From Amblyomma americanum (taxonomy: Eukaryota; Arthropoda; Arachnida; Ixodida; Ixodidae): a stretch of DNA of 64,000 nucleotides. Shown piece after piece: positions 1 to 10,326 of the stretch. A program made the position numbers and the translations under genes. How positions within the stretch are numbered: the stretch's first letter is position 1; every line of letters begins with the position of its first letter. The stretch spans positions 545,284,107 through 545,348,106 of the forward strand of contig NC_135497.1 in the NCBI RefSeq assembly GCF_052857255.1. The letters run 5' to 3'. The notes under the pieces are model-generated. The model was not told the origin of the DNA. It made no database searches and saw only the letters and a list, made by a program, of their open reading frames with translations.

Positions 1-1050
1 CAGGCACTCGATCTTGATTGGGAGCAATTAAGCATAATGTACGGCCAGCGATGGCGCCGATAGCAGGCCCTGTGAGAGCTCCAACGCCTGACGACATTGT
101 ATGCTAGCAGCTCTTACGAAACGAGCTGGCATAACTAAACACAGCCGGACAAAAGGTATGCTGCCACACGTTCAAAGACAGCAAAGGCAAGGTTTGAGCC
201 GCTTCCCGGATTTCGAGGGGCACCTGCCATCAGTCGTCGTGAAGTCGAGTAGCATAGGAACGCGGTTCAGCGCTTCTGCTGGTTACTCGCAGTGTTAGTG
301 GCTAGTTTGAAGACTACAATTGCCTTAACGTTGGGAACCAGAAGGGTCACGAGCCTTGAGGAAGCCGGCGACACGTGGGAGTGTTTTTTATGTGTTGTCT
401 TTCTTTGTTTTGCAGTGAGAGAGTTTGTTTAATATTCTGGGTGCGTGGAGGCTTGGCACGTTCAAAAACTGCCTGTCACAACAGAAAAATTGGCGGTGCT
501 TTAGCTCTGGTTAGACCTGGATTCAAGTGATAACTACAGCTTGTCGCCTGAAACTCGCTCAGTTGAATTGCAAAGTCAGTCTTTCGCCGCTGCGCGTCGC
601 TGGGCTTTCCTTCATCATCTCCCACTTGACACGGCGCATGCGCATAGATGTGGCAGCTCGGATTCGCCGGCGCGCTTTAGCGCCGGCAGCAGCAGCTGCT
701 CCGTACCACGTGGCTCGTCACGTGACCAACCACGTGACAGCGTTGGCTGCGCCGCCACGCTGAAGGCTCGAAATGCTACGGTAATATAGCTATCGCGACA
801 AAACCAGTTTTGTCGAGTTCCCCGCCACGTCTCTGCCCTTGGTCACGCGCTCTCTTCCGTTCGGAACTGCGGCGCGTGCACAGCCGCAGAAACTGGTGAC
901 AACTTGCGGTGCCGTAGCTGCTGGTGGTTCTGCAGAATGTCGCAGGAAATAACAACGCGCGCGGCTGCTGCAGCAGCATCCTTGATGGTGTGATGCGCCG
1001 TCGATTCTGATACTCGGACGAGGAGCCTCCACTACTGAAGAAACCGCGCT
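1..1050. other. No recognisable gene
   Basis: I see no coding region with family resemblance here. Short open frames overlap each other on both strands and have no recognisable motif. The stretch ends where a transposase relic begins. The only distinctive sub-feature is a cluster of CACGTG boxes near 707-736, listed separately. Confidence 0.5.
707..736. promoter_or_regulatory. Cluster of three E-boxes (CACGTG)
   Basis: Three CACGTG palindromes lie within 30 bases (707-712, 719-724, 731-736), the middle one in the longer palindrome TCACGTGA. CACGTG is the binding core of bHLH-ZIP factors (Myc/Max, USF and MiT families). Three in 30 bases is unlikely by chance and suggests an old promoter or a transposon subterminal region, but no transcription unit can be tied to it. 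Confidence 0.35.
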
Positions 1051-1055
1051 TCAAA

Positions 1056-1690
1056 TGGGTGATGGACTGTCTGCGGAAGCCGCTTGAGCAAGGTGCTTTC
1101 GAAAACTTGAGGCTAGAGTTGGTCCTAGAAGATGCGGATTGGTACCGCCGCTCGATACGCAAGGACACCAGCTCATTTGAAGAACTTTTATCCCGGGTAA
1201 GACCTTCAATTGAAATAAAGGCACGAATTTCTGCCTTGCCGTTCCTGCTGCAGAACGACCCGCCATTGGACTACATCGCTACATGACGACAGGCGAGCTC
1301 CTAGCTTAAGATTTGGGGCCCACTGCTGTTTATTCTACTCAGACGATCGGAACGAAAGCTTGTTCTCTGAGGTTACCTCCTGCGCTTACATGAAATACCA
1401 AGAAAATGTCTCTTAGAGGTGCCCAGTCGCCCAGAGGAGTGGAAAGCTATAGCGCACGGCTTTCAGGACTTATGGCAATTTCCACATTGCATTGCAGCAT
1501 TATATGGGAAACACATAGCTACAAATCCACTTGCCAACTCCGCTGCACAATTCTACAAATATAAGGGATTCTTCAGCCTTTTGCTTATGGCACTTGGAGA
1601 AGCAGCTCTAAATTTTTTATTTGTTGATGGTGGTCGTAATGGCTGACTATATGATAGCGGAGTGTGGAGTGAATACTACATGAAAAAGGC
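1056..1690 (+). pseudogene. PIF/Harbinger-type transposase relic
   Basis: Two adjoining frames (around 1059-1286 and 1419-1680) read as pieces of a Harbinger (HARBI1-like) DDE transposase. The first resembles the N-terminal helical part (WYRRSIRKDTSSFEELLSRV). The second carries the family hallmark around the first catalytic Asp, WQFPHCIAALYGKHI, followed by YKYKGFFSLLLMALGEA and FVDGGRNG. In active enzymes the hallmark is usually GALDGKH; here Asp is replaced by Tyr, so a catalytic residue is lost. Stops and frame changes separate the pieces and the distal part is missing. Family assignment is from motif resemblance. I could not define terminal repeats or a target duplication. Confidence 0.7.
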
Positions 1691-1699
1691 CTTGGAAGT

Positions 1700-2325
1700 G
1701 CAGCAATGACCACTTCCCTGTGATTAAGTCCTACCACTCTCCAAAACGACAGCACCATATGTTACTGTTGATGATTAAGGGTGTGTCCTAAAGCATTACT
1801 TGATACGGCCATATCTTGCCTGTTCAACTGACGTTCTTGTGCCCTGACAGCCTGACTGTGATGCATTTCCTCATTTTTTCGGTCTACATTGCATTCCTTT
1901 TGTAAACACAACAAACAAGATGCAATGTAACCTCGCTTCTGAACGCATTCCCAGCATGCAATGTAGTAGCATGTAGGCCTATGCAGTGCTCAAAGTATCT
2001 TCTTTTTTAATGATTGCTTTATTCAAAAAGAATTATGTACAATACAGGTTTAGGGAGGCATGCTAGTGGCAGAAAAGTTGCTTGAGAAAGATGCATTGCC
2101 CTGTAAGCAATATTAGCACTATAAGATGGACAAAAATATCTTCAGGCATAATGTTTTGCTACAAGGCTATGTAAACTAAGTACCCTCTTTGCATTTCATG
2201 AAAAAAGGCCTGCAAAATCACTATCTCCGTACTTACATCATTAAACGAAGTTAAAGATAGGTAAAATAGGAGATTGTCCCAAAACACTGCACGCGTCTTT
2301 CATATCTCTGTTCAGACCTCCCTTG
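1700..2325. other. No recognisable gene, AT-rich
   Basis: AT-rich sequence with no motif-bearing frame. It is probably the decayed 3' part or flank of the transposase relic upstream, but nothing in it proves this. Confidence 0.4.
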
Positions 2326-3290
2326 ACATAGACAACCCACCAACCATAGCATCGTGGTAGAGCACCCGCCTCCGCTTCGGGAGGTGGTGGGTTTGTCACG
2401 GATCTCCCCGAATAACATTTGGACCGAAAGAAGGGACTAGGCGACAGGTGTACCCACACAAACGCACAATTAACAACCCTACGTGACACACACACACTAG
2501 AACACAAAACTAACAAAACTAACACAAAACACAGACTATAAATACACATACCCGGACACACTGCTACCAGCGTCTAGTACTAGCGTTCTACTATTAGTGG
2601 TCGGCGTTCGTGCTCACGGTTGGTTCGATGCGGCTGCGGCGTTGTATGGATCCAGCAGCCGACGTCTAAGCTGCGTTCGACGTGCATGGGCAGGCGTCGC
2701 TGGCGGCGTCGCTGGCTGCGTCGTATGAGCTCCCAGTCCAAGTGCCTGTGGAGGTGATGCCGGTGTTGTTGGTGTTGGGGGCACCACCCAGATGGGTGGC
2801 AACAGCGCTGCAGACACCCCTGGCCATAGCAGGTGGTAGCGTCCTCCGTTGACTCCCTGGAACGGGCTCAGGCACGGAGGAAGTCCCCGATGCGAAGCCG
2901 TAAGACACGAGCTCACCGGAGCAGTAGCCGGCGTCGCTCTCTTCCAGCCGATGTGTCTCTGACCCACCGGAGCCTACACTTCTCTGCTGTTCCCCCCGTT
3001 CCTCGCTCTCACTCGCCCTTTTATAGCATTGGAGTTAGTCCACGTAAGCCTTGTCGTCTTCTTCTCTTCTCCACGAATCATCTCTCTCCACATCACCGAA
3101 TGCTTCTCCACCAATCATCTCTCTCCACCTCACCGAATGCTTGTTCTTGATCTTCTTTATTCTTTGGTTAATCCACGTCGTCTTCTTCACTCCTCTTCAA
3201 TTTAAAATTTAATTTAGGCTGCTTAATATATGTGACAGGGTTCGACTCCCGCTCCCGGCCGGTTACACACCGGTTTCCTCAAAATGGGCG
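2326..3290 (+). repeat. tRNA-derived repeat split by an LTR insertion
   Basis: Bases about 2340-2393 and 3238-3275 read together as a tRNA-like head. The left part has an A-box-like segment (GCATCGTGGTAGAGCA) and a CCGCCTCC...GGGAGGTGG anticodon-stem region. The T-arm GGGTTCGACTCCCG is only complete once the 844-bp insertion 2394-3237 and one copy of GGGTT are removed. After the T-arm the sequence continues as CTCCCGGCCGG, as in tRNA-headed SINEs. The insertion falls inside the B-box, so the internal Pol III promoter is broken. The family name is unknown to me. Confidence 0.55.
2394..3237. mobile_element. Solo LTR (844 bp) with 5-bp target duplication
   Basis: The element starts TGTCACGG and ends ATGTGACA, giving the TG...CA termini and short inverted ends (TGTCAC/GTGACA) of LTRs. 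It is flanked on both sides by GGGTT (2389-2393 and 3238-3242), a perfect 5-bp target duplication. There is no internal gag or pol, so it is a solo LTR, normally formed by recombination between two LTRs. A possible core promoter CTTTTATAGCA lies near 3018, and a 37-bp unit is repeated in tandem from 3068 to about 3141. Orientation is uncertain. The Ty3/gypsy or BEL assignment is undetermined. Confidence 0.8.
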
Positions 3291-3302
3291 CAATCTATGG
3301 CC

Positions 3303-3485
3303 TGGCCTTGTGCTCGGCTTGCTAGGGTTGCATGGCCTAGGCAAGTAGCCTGCGCCTTCAAATCCTGTCCATGTGGGCTTGGAAGAGTTTCTGGCTGAGC
3401 GCTGTCTCTTCCACGCCCACAAGCACGGGATTTGAAGGCGCAGGTTCCTTTGCTAAGCCATGCAAGCAGAGCACCAGGACGGGGC
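3303..3485. repeat. Imperfect foldback (inverted repeat)
   Basis: The left arm (about 3303-3390) and the right arm (about 3408-3485) are reverse complements with mismatches. For example CTGCGCCTTCAAATCC on the left pairs with GGATTTGAAGGCGCAG on the right, and GGGCTTGGAAGAG pairs with CTCTTCCACGCCC. The spacer is about 18 bases. The foldback lies immediately 3' of the tRNA-like head and may be part of that repeat or a separate MITE-like insertion. Confidence 0.65.
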
Positions 3486-3599
3486 AAAGCTTGTACTCAT
3501 ATTGAGGATCCGGTGGGTAATTGGCCGGTAGCAGGAGTCCAACCCACTGCCTATCCGCCTGAATAAATTAAAGTTATGTTTAAGCATCTTAAGGATGCA

Positions 3600-4165
3600 C
3601 ATTCTCGTACGTTGTAAAGCTCAAAAGATCAAGCCAAATTAGCAGCTGATATAAAAGACATTAGGAGCAGTCAGGAGAACAATGAATCGAAGTTAGCTGG
3701 TATGCACAAGAAGCTTGACGAGGTCGAAGTAAAGACAAAAAATTTCGACGACAAAAATCAAGAGCTTTCATCTTTAAAGAAATCTGTAGAAGGTCAACAT
3801 ATTCGAAATGATATGGTGCAGTATTGCCTTGATGAAGCCGAAAATAGGTGCAATGTCAAAACCTAATATTTAGGAGTACACCTGATGCGGAAGAGACTTG
3901 GGCAGGTACTGAATCTAAACTCTTTGAAGCGTTGACTAAACTTTTCGAATTATGCCCCTCGAGATTATTTCAACGTGCACACCGCCTGGGCGTTTTTTCC
4001 CATGAGAAGTGTCGACCAATCATAGCTAAATTTTCTGACACTAAAATGAACAGCAAGATATTAACGCTTCGTAAACAGTTTAAAACGGGTAACATCCCTA
4101 TCTGAGAAGATTTGTCACCGGCTATGCGCCATGCACGAAAAAAACGTTATGAATTTGAAAACAAT
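3600..4165 (+). pseudogene. L2/CR1-type LINE ORF1 relic
   Basis: Reading in changing frames, this segment encodes a charged, coiled-coil-like stretch (about 3660-3830) followed by AHRLGVFSHEKCRPIIAKF near 3980-4030. This matches the equivalent region of the better preserved LINE ORF1 at 18363-19253 (AHRLGRHNEDRQRPIIAKF). In L1/L2-type ORF1 proteins this is the RNA-binding (RRM/CTD) region. Stops and frameshifts break it. The matching endonuclease relic resumes at about 5056 after about 0.9 kb of other DNA, so one old LINE copy appears to have been interrupted. Confidence 0.7.
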
Positions 4166-4169
4166 CACG

Positions 4170-4800
4170 CTGGCCCTCGATCTTCTAAGATGGAATATAA
4201 CGAGCAACACATCAATAAATATTGGCTGTTGTTTAAACCTGGTTGAATTGCGAAAGCCTGCTTAGCTTGCGCCTTAGAATTTAACTGTTCCGAAGCAGTA
4301 GAGCAACAAGATTGAGACACAGACTCTTTGTCGGTAACTTCCATGGCGAGATTGATCAACCAACGCGTAGCGCACCACTATATATCCCAGTGAAGCCGCC
4401 ACGGAGCGAGTGCAAGGCGAAAATGTCGTCTATCAGCGGAGAGACCATCTGTTAAGCGTGGCGCCGGCTCGGGGGCGACGGCACACGCGATGAGCGGCTC
4501 CATTCTAGCATCGGCGGGGAGAAAGCTGACGTCACGCGACGTCATAGTAACGGAGAGAGCTGACGTCACACCACCTGTCAAGAGCACGCATACGCGACGG
4601 GCGGTGAGACCTGGCGTATTATTGCTTTCGCAATAAAAGTGATTCATGTGTAGCCCTACCATGAACACTGCTGAAGAAGTGGCGCGTGGCGAATCGACCG
4701 GATTTGACTCCATAGCTAGATATTCCGCTGCACTGTAGGGAATCGCGAAGGTTACTCAGATAATTTGTCTATTGTTATCAAAGGAAATCATTCAGTCAGC
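4170..4800. other. Insertion between LINE pieces, CRE-like sites
   Basis: This stretch separates the ORF1 relic from the SINE and endonuclease relic, with no recognisable coding motif. It is GC-rich from 4380 to 4720 and contains two perfect TGACGTCA palindromes (4527-4534 and 4561-4568) with another GACGTCA between them (about 4539). These are CRE/ATF-like sites, so this could be a promoter-bearing fragment of another element. Confidence 0.4.
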
Positions 4801-4812
4801 TATCATTCAGTT

Positions 4813-5048
4813 GTCAAGCCGCCGCGGTGGCTCAGTGGTTATGGCGGTCGGCTGCTGACCCGAAAGACGCGGGTTCGATCTGGGCTGCGGCCGACGAATT
4901 TCAATGGAGGCGAAATTCTAGAGGTCCGTGTACTGTCCGATGTCAGTGCACGTTAAAGAACCTGAAGTGGTAGAAATTTCCGGAGCCCTTCACGACGGCG
5001 TCCATCATAGCCTGAGTTGCTTTGGAACGTTAAACACCCATAAAACCA
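4813..5048 (+). mobile_element. tRNA-derived SINE (tick Ruka-like), complete with TSD
   Basis: This is a full-structured SINE. The tRNA head has box A GGCTCAGTGGTTATGG and box B GGGTTCGATCTGG (about 4828-4885), followed by the family core (GATGTCAGTGCACGTTAAAG, 4937-4956) and a tail ending CCATAAAACC. An 11-bp perfect target duplication ATCATTCAGTT flanks it (4802-4812 and 5049-5059). The target is the LINE relic. The sequence matches my memory of the Ruka SINE of ixodid ticks; the family name should be treated as likely rather than proven. Confidence 0.8.
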
Positions 5049-5055
5049 ATCATTC

Positions 5056-5570
5056 AGTTTTATTTTCAATACCAGTTCTTTATGCTAACGTCAGGAGCCT
5101 ACTTAAGCATACTTCTTTATCTTCGGTCATTGATACATGTGCATCTGATATTATAGCACGAACGGAAACATGGCTCGCAACGCATGTGTCCGATTCCTAA
5201 ATCTTCCCAGCGCTGATTGTTACTGGCTATATCGTTGCAATAGAACACCTAAACGTGGCGGTGGCGTTTTACTTGAAATTATAAAGACAGTCCATCTTCA
5301 TGTAGCCAAGTCATTGGCAAATTATAACTATTTTTCGCGTCAATTGTGATAGGTCATCTCATATTGGTTATTGGCGTCTATTACCGTTCTCCTTCTTATT
5401 TGTCTACATTCACTTAAGAACTTCATACTGCTATCAACCTTGTTCGCGGACGATTTTCTTCATCACTGCTTTTCTACTTGGCGACCAATTTTCCAACTAA
5501 TTTATGGACTGCCCAGCCGCCTTCATCTCCCCGTTCGTGTCAAATTACATAATTCTGTGAACAGTGTACC
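5056..5570 (+). pseudogene. L2/CR1-type LINE endonuclease (EEP) relic
   Basis: This fragment begins with LYANVRSLLKHTSLSSVID and DIIARTETWLATHV, corresponding to the N-terminal motifs of an apurinic-like endonuclease (NIRSL...LTETWL in the intact LINE at 19320-19430). A later frame gives VYYRSPSYLSTF, equivalent to VCYRPP. It is frameshifted and stops before the catalytic GDFN and SDH motifs can be read cleanly. It is presumably the same LINE copy as 3600-4165, cut by later insertions and truncated where a SINE fragment starts at about 5573. Confidence 0.65.
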
Positions 5571-5572
5571 CA

Positions 5573-5635
5573 GCCGCCGCGGTGGCTCACTGGTTATGGC
5601 ACTCGGCTGCTGGCCCGAAAGACGAGGGTTCGCAG
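5573..5635 (+). repeat. SINE head fragment
   Basis: The bases match the first ~60 nt of the SINE at 4813 (CCGCCGCGGTGGCTCACTGG, then CTCGGCTGCTGGCCCGAAAG). The copy stops inside the tRNA T-arm (GGGTTCG) and is joined directly to the Penelope-like relic. No core or tail is present. Confidence 0.7.
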
Positions 5636-6150
5636 ACAGCAACAATATCACTGCCATACTCCTCGGTGACAAGGGTAACGCCACTGCTATGGTGAACTTG
5701 AGCCAACATGATAAGATGCCGGAGCTACTGAGCGATGAAAATACGTACGTTCATCTCAAAGACCCTACCAGTAGCCTCCAGATCAAGCTTCAAAAACTGC
5801 TCCTAAGGTTGTTTTGTTTGGCCCCAGCTGAGAAGAAACACCTGTACCGTCGGTTGTTATGCACGAACGGCTTAGTTCGCACACTCGACCGCCTCCATCA
5901 GATACACAAGCCCGGTGCTCAATTACAGCCCATCATTGACTTCACGACGTCTCCACTCTATCATCTCTCAAGGTACATGCGCAATATATTGAGCCCAATA
6001 ACTGGAGGCAAGACCACCAATATCGGCAATTAAGCAGACTTCATCAACAAAGATATCATGGCGTCGTTTAATGTGACGTCCCTATGCACTAGCCACCCAA
6101 ATGATCTAGTGGTAAAACCCTGCGAGGAAGCCCTTTTTTAGAATACGAAA
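5636..6150 (+). pseudogene. Penelope-like element reverse transcriptase relic
   Basis: The frame carries motifs I associate with Penelope-like RTs: LGDKGNATAMVN (usually ADKGNATV), then a KM..LL.D..TY..L..DPT pattern, then IHKPGAQLQPIIDFTTSPLY and LSRYMRNILSPITGG. After a stop at 6031 another frame reads MASFNVTSLCT, equivalent to the SFDVVSLFT motif with a catalytic Asp changed to Asn. Only the N-terminal and first catalytic segments remain. No GIY-YIG endonuclease is visible. The 5' side joins abruptly to a SINE fragment, suggesting truncation or rearrangement. Confidence 0.75.
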
Positions 6151-8600
6151 AGCCGCGCAAAGAACACGTACCGCAGAAAACAGAAAAATGACAGCACACA
6201 AACTGACTCTTTATCGCACTGCTTTGCACTTTCGTAGCGAACCTACTGGCCCAAATCACCCATCAATACCAGTTTTTCCTATATTGGGCCACAAAGCATG
6301 GTAGCCGAATCTCTTTCTATGTTCCAAAACTGTGCAATTTTTTCCAGTTGTATCTTGAGAACACATATTTTTCTAACAAGACCAAACTACATAAGTAGAA
6401 GCGTGACACAACTAAGGGCGCTTTCATGTCTGTGACAACTGCGAACATCATCATAGCAGCAGTCGAATAGAACGTACTGGACAACTTTATGCCACAGCCA
6501 AAAGCCTTCCTCAGATAGGTGGTGGATTGCTTCTGCGTCGGTAAGGTAAAGAATGTGGCAGGGTTTCCACATGCCCTGCACACAGACCGTGCATGCAGTT
6601 TGCAGCTGACATAGAGCACAAAAACAGCCTTCCTTTCCGTGAAGACAACGTCATTCAGCCAGTGCAGTTTCTTTCTGTGTATCAAATGACCGCACCCACC
6701 GTACAACGCCCAAGATATAGGTGCTTTGGTGCTTAGTCACCCAAGACACACCACAATTGCTCTGGTGAAACAAAGGTCCAAGATGGACTGAACATTGCAC
6801 GTCGAGAACCTTCTAAAAATGGCTGAATTGTTCATGTGGCGAAAACGATCAAAAATAAATTCTTTGCCCAACACAGAGCAGTGCAACCGTAAAATTTCAC
6901 ACTGCTATTTCATTTCTTGCAGTGTCACCGAAGAACTATTGCAAGCGTCTTCAAAATACAACATGGACTTGGCACGTGTGATTTCAGAAAAACACTTCGA
7001 ACGAGGTGAAAAAAAAAACAGTTTTCAATAATAACCTATAACATGCCAAGCAAAGACTGGGGCACTTTTTACATAGCTGAAATAGGGAGATTTGCTGTCC
7101 GACTGAAAGCGCATCAGCTGTATGCTGCCAAGTGTGATGAAGCATCAAACACTAGCCAACCACATTCATGAGCACAGTTACTGCGTTTCCTGGGGCAATT
7201 GTGGCCAAGGAAAGAAGCGTGACAAATGGCCCAACTCATGAGTAGCTGCTCATCTAGACAACACCCCACACTGTCAGTTGGACTAATAGAAACACACAAG
7301 CTGTCTATCTATGCACATATAGCGCATCAAATTTTTCGCATTTAAATATGCAACGTCTTTGCGTCCGCTTTATTGTGAACAAAGAGCCCATATGGGCTAT
7401 TAGACCTTGCAATGAGGGCAGATCCAAAGCAATGTCAATTTGGATCACGAAACACGTCAATCTTTGTTAATACTTCATACCACCTTAACCTTTGAATGGT
7501 TGACAATAAAATGGGTACTTGAAATTTGAAATGCATTCTGTAGTTTTTGCGCACTTGTATTCGTTGCTTTCATGTCGTTGAGGTGACATTTTATCATATT
7601 GAGTTCTCACTGTAACTCAGTAAATAGATCAGTAAGAGTTCGTTTATGTGACAGAACATGCACTTTGCCTGCTTTAAAGGGAAACACTTCCAGAATACAT
7701 TTGTCGCCTACACTATGAAGCACACTCTTTGGATGACTACCTTGGCAGGCCACGGCATTCGCACTTCTTAACTTTAGCTTTGATAACATTGGTCACACAG
7801 GCTAATATTTTAATGACAGGTCAAGACATCACAGATGCCACCGAAAATTGGACACGGCTACAGCTGTTATGCACACTTTAGTAATAGCAGAAGAGCTCGT
7901 ATGATCAGAAAAAGAAAATTCGGAAGCAGCCCAGAACAGCAACAATGGTCAGGCACAAGCGCCAGGCAGGGATGCTGCAATTCATTTTGTTGGAGTGTTT
8001 CATCGAATCTTCTAAGCATAAAAACAAAAAAAGCAGTACATGCACTGAATATGTGTACCAGGAAATATAATTTCAAATATATTTTCGGAGCTTGCACTAC
8101 ACTATGCTTATATATATATATAAAATATATATAGAATAATAGTCATACCACTTGATCCTGGAATAGGAGCCTCTCTTGAGTCTGCGAAAGCAGGGCGGCA
8201 CCTGTGGTGTAGGTTGGGACTTGGTGGGTAGGTTACTTGGTGGCGGTCACTGTCGAAGGGGTTCGTCAAGCGAACCCCTATGCGGGATTCGACAGTGCAA
8301 ACTCTCTGCAGCTCTTGAGTCACCTGGCTGCGGGCCGATGAAATGCCACCTAGGTAATAATTCACAGCGCTGTTACGACCACTGGACAATTCCTCGATGA
8401 ATATTCGGAAACACTAAGTTCATTCGATATGAACGCCGAAGCACTTTGCAGAATTCCTGCGCTGCGAAGCAACAAAAACGTGCCTGTGTATTCGCGGAAG
8501 AAGGATTTTTCTTCTGTGATAAACGCACGATATTTTCGTATGTTTAGTAGTACTCTCCGGTTGAAACAGAATTAAAAGTGCTGACTCCAAACTCTGGGTG
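6151..8600. other. Unassigned 2.4-kb stretch
   Basis: AT-rich DNA with short overlapping frames on both strands. The longest (6317-6706, minus, 129 codons) has several Cys and His residues but no recognised family pattern and overlaps another minus frame, so I do not call it a gene. The stretch holds one strong hairpin (8248-8297) and a short TATATA run near 8110-8135. It could be a decayed DNA transposon or old intergenic DNA. Confidence 0.4.
8248..8297. other. Strong two-part hairpin
   Basis: An outer stem CACTGTCGAA / TTCGACAGTG (8248-8257 with 8288-8297) encloses an inner 9-bp stem AGGGGTTCG / CGAACCCCT (8257-8265 with 8271-8279), a 5-base loop TCAAG and an 8-base one-sided bulge. All pairs are Watson-Crick. 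It could be a structured RNA element or a foldback. There is no family assignment. Confidence 0.6.
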
Positions 8601-8605
8601 CCTGA

Positions 8606-9220
8606 AAGCTAGGTGCTAACTGTGGCGATGAAAACGCACAGCAAGAAAATTGGCAGGACCTGTTCCAGAACCTCACAGTTTACAATTGGTAGCGAGATGC
8701 TGGAAGTGGCAAAGGAATACGTTTGCTTAGGGAAGCTAGTGACAGCTGTTATGGGTCATGAGAGGGAAATAACTACAAGGAAAAGAATGGGGTGGAGTGC
8801 ATTTAGCAGGGTTTCTCATATCATGAATCCCAGTTTACCAACATTCCTCAAGAGAAAAGTGGAGGCTGACGAAAAGGGTTCAGTTAAGTTAAGGACAACG
8901 CAGGGAGCGATGGGAAGATAAATGATAGGTGTAACGTTAAAAGACCAGAAGCGGGCAGAGTGGTGTTAATGACAACCCCGTCGAAATTATGAGGAAGAAA
9001 GGGGCTTGGGCAGTGCATGTAATGCGAATTCAAAATAACCGCTGGTCCATAAGGGTAACGGAGTGGATCCCAAGAGAAGGTTAGGTGGCGGATGAGATTC
9101 AGTTTGCAGGCATAAGGCGGGCGCAGCTGGCAAACGCAGGATTAATTGGAGAGACTTCAGAGAGGCATTTGCTCTGCAGTGGGTTTAGTCAGGCTCATAA
9201 TGGTGATGATGTAACTGAAT
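8606..9220 (+). pseudogene. RTE-type LINE 3' end relic
   Basis: Translated pieces resemble the post-RT region of RTE-clade LINEs: VAKEYVCLGKLVTAVMGHER then ITTRKRMGWSAFSRVSHIMN, followed in shifted frames by segments equivalent to VTEWIPRxGKRxxGRP and WRDFREAFALQW. These are typical of the C-terminus just before the RTE stop codon. The sequence then ends in GGTGATGATG, fitting the short tandem 3' tails of RTE elements. It is 5'-truncated and broken by stops and frameshifts. I assign the clade from motif pattern only. Confidence 0.7.
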
Positions 9221-9389
9221 GAGAAACACTAAATTCCTCAATAATCCTGTTTAGAACTTTATGCTGCGCTGCCATGCTCCCCACTGTAAATCATTGCCTA
9301 GATGCAAAACAGCTCGTCACATAGGGTGTAAGCTTCCATGCCCCCGTACAACGTTATTAATACAAGACTAGCCTTCATGACAACTCTGA

Positions 9390-9625
9390 AAATGCATATG
9401 GAGACTGAAAATTGGTTTTAAAGAAAAAAATGACGCAGTAATTCTTACATATCTACATGGATACCCGAACGTGCCTAAATGATGGGATAAAGGTGAGAGT
9501 GAAAGAAGAAAGGAATAGGTACTGTAGTGGGAATAATTTTCGCCCACCTGGGGATCTTTAACGTGCTCAGACATCGCACAGCACACAGATGCTTTTTGCG
9601 TTTCGCCATCAGACTGCATTTCACT
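9390..9625 (-). mobile_element. tRNA-derived SINE, second family, reverse orientation
   Basis: Read on the minus strand, the segment holds the core GATCCCCAGGTGGGCG (9544-9559) and, at its low-coordinate end, the family tail (AAAACCAATTTTCAG, 9406-9420). The tRNA head at the right end is decayed. The same family occurs near 48088-48300, 48985-49245, 62525-62880 and 63334-63465. It shares a stretch of core with the Ruka-like SINE, so the two are related or share a LINE-derived module. Confidence 0.65.
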
Positions 9626-10001
9626 TTTGAAGCGAAAGCTTCACTACAGGACTCGAGCTTCGATCGACGTGTGCCTAGATTTCACCTTGAGCCAGGGACT
9701 CCGGAACAGGGAGGCAAGGAGGGGCGGTTGTTCCCAATCTTTCTTCAGAGAGGGCAGCCCCCCTCCCCCAAGTCTCCAACTTTTTTCAATTTTAGCACGT
9801 TTTATGTAAAGAAGGCACAGTGGAGCTGAGCTCAATGGCTTCATAGCCAGCCTTAAAACTCAATTTTTATAACCTAAATCAATCATGTCCAAACAGAAAC
9901 GGTCGATTCACACAGCTTTGTTCACGAGCATGACTACTAGCTTTGAAACAGGATGAACAATTTTTTTTATTGCAGTTGATTACTCCCCATGTTTACATCT
10001 T
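9626..10001. other. No recognisable feature
   Basis: The open frames here overlap in three frames and have no motif. There is a C-rich run near 9755-9775. I see nothing that can be annotated before the microsatellite. Confidence 0.4.
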
Positions 10002-10103
<102 letters not shown>

Positions 10104-10253
10104 GAAGGGAGCCAAAAGTCACCGAAACCAAGGTGCATAGGGGAACGTTAATTTTTTTTTTTAATGTGTTATGCTTATCAGTGGGATAATAATTCTTGGA
10201 TTAATAAATCGCTTAAAGACAATTACTTACAAAGCAGCAGAAAAAACAACCAT

Positions 10254-10326
10254 GCCGCCGGTGGGATCCGAACCCACGACCTCCGAATATCGCGTCCGGT
10301 GCTCTTACCAACTGAGCTACGGCGAA
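10254..10326 (-). tRNA. tRNA-like gene in satellite unit 1
   Basis: On the minus strand 73 nt fold as a cloverleaf. Acceptor TTCGCCG/CGGCGGC gives 5 Watson-Crick pairs and a G-U; the D-arm is GCTC...GAGC; the anticodon stem is CCGGA/TTCGG; the T-arm is GTGGG-TTCGGAT-CCCAC. Box A (TAGCTCAGTTGG) and box B (GTTCGGATCCC) are well formed. A T6 run (AAAAAA on plus, 10241-10246) lies a few bases 3' of the gene and could terminate Pol III. The anticodon loop CGCGATA is odd: position 33 is G instead of U and the nominal anticodon is CGA without the long variable arm of tRNA-Ser. It is probably a tRNA-derived RNA or pseudogene rather than a decoding tRNA. Confidence 0.6.

Noticed and set aside
6317..6706. 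129-codon minus frame with several Cys and His residues as a zinc-finger gene
   Set aside because: Cys/His spacing fits no known finger, and a second overlapping frame is equally open.
10254..10326. Calling the satellite tRNA-like segments functional decoding tRNAs (nominal anticodon CGA)
   Set aside because: G at position 33, a mismatch in the acceptor stem and no long variable arm for Ser. I keep them as tRNA-like only.
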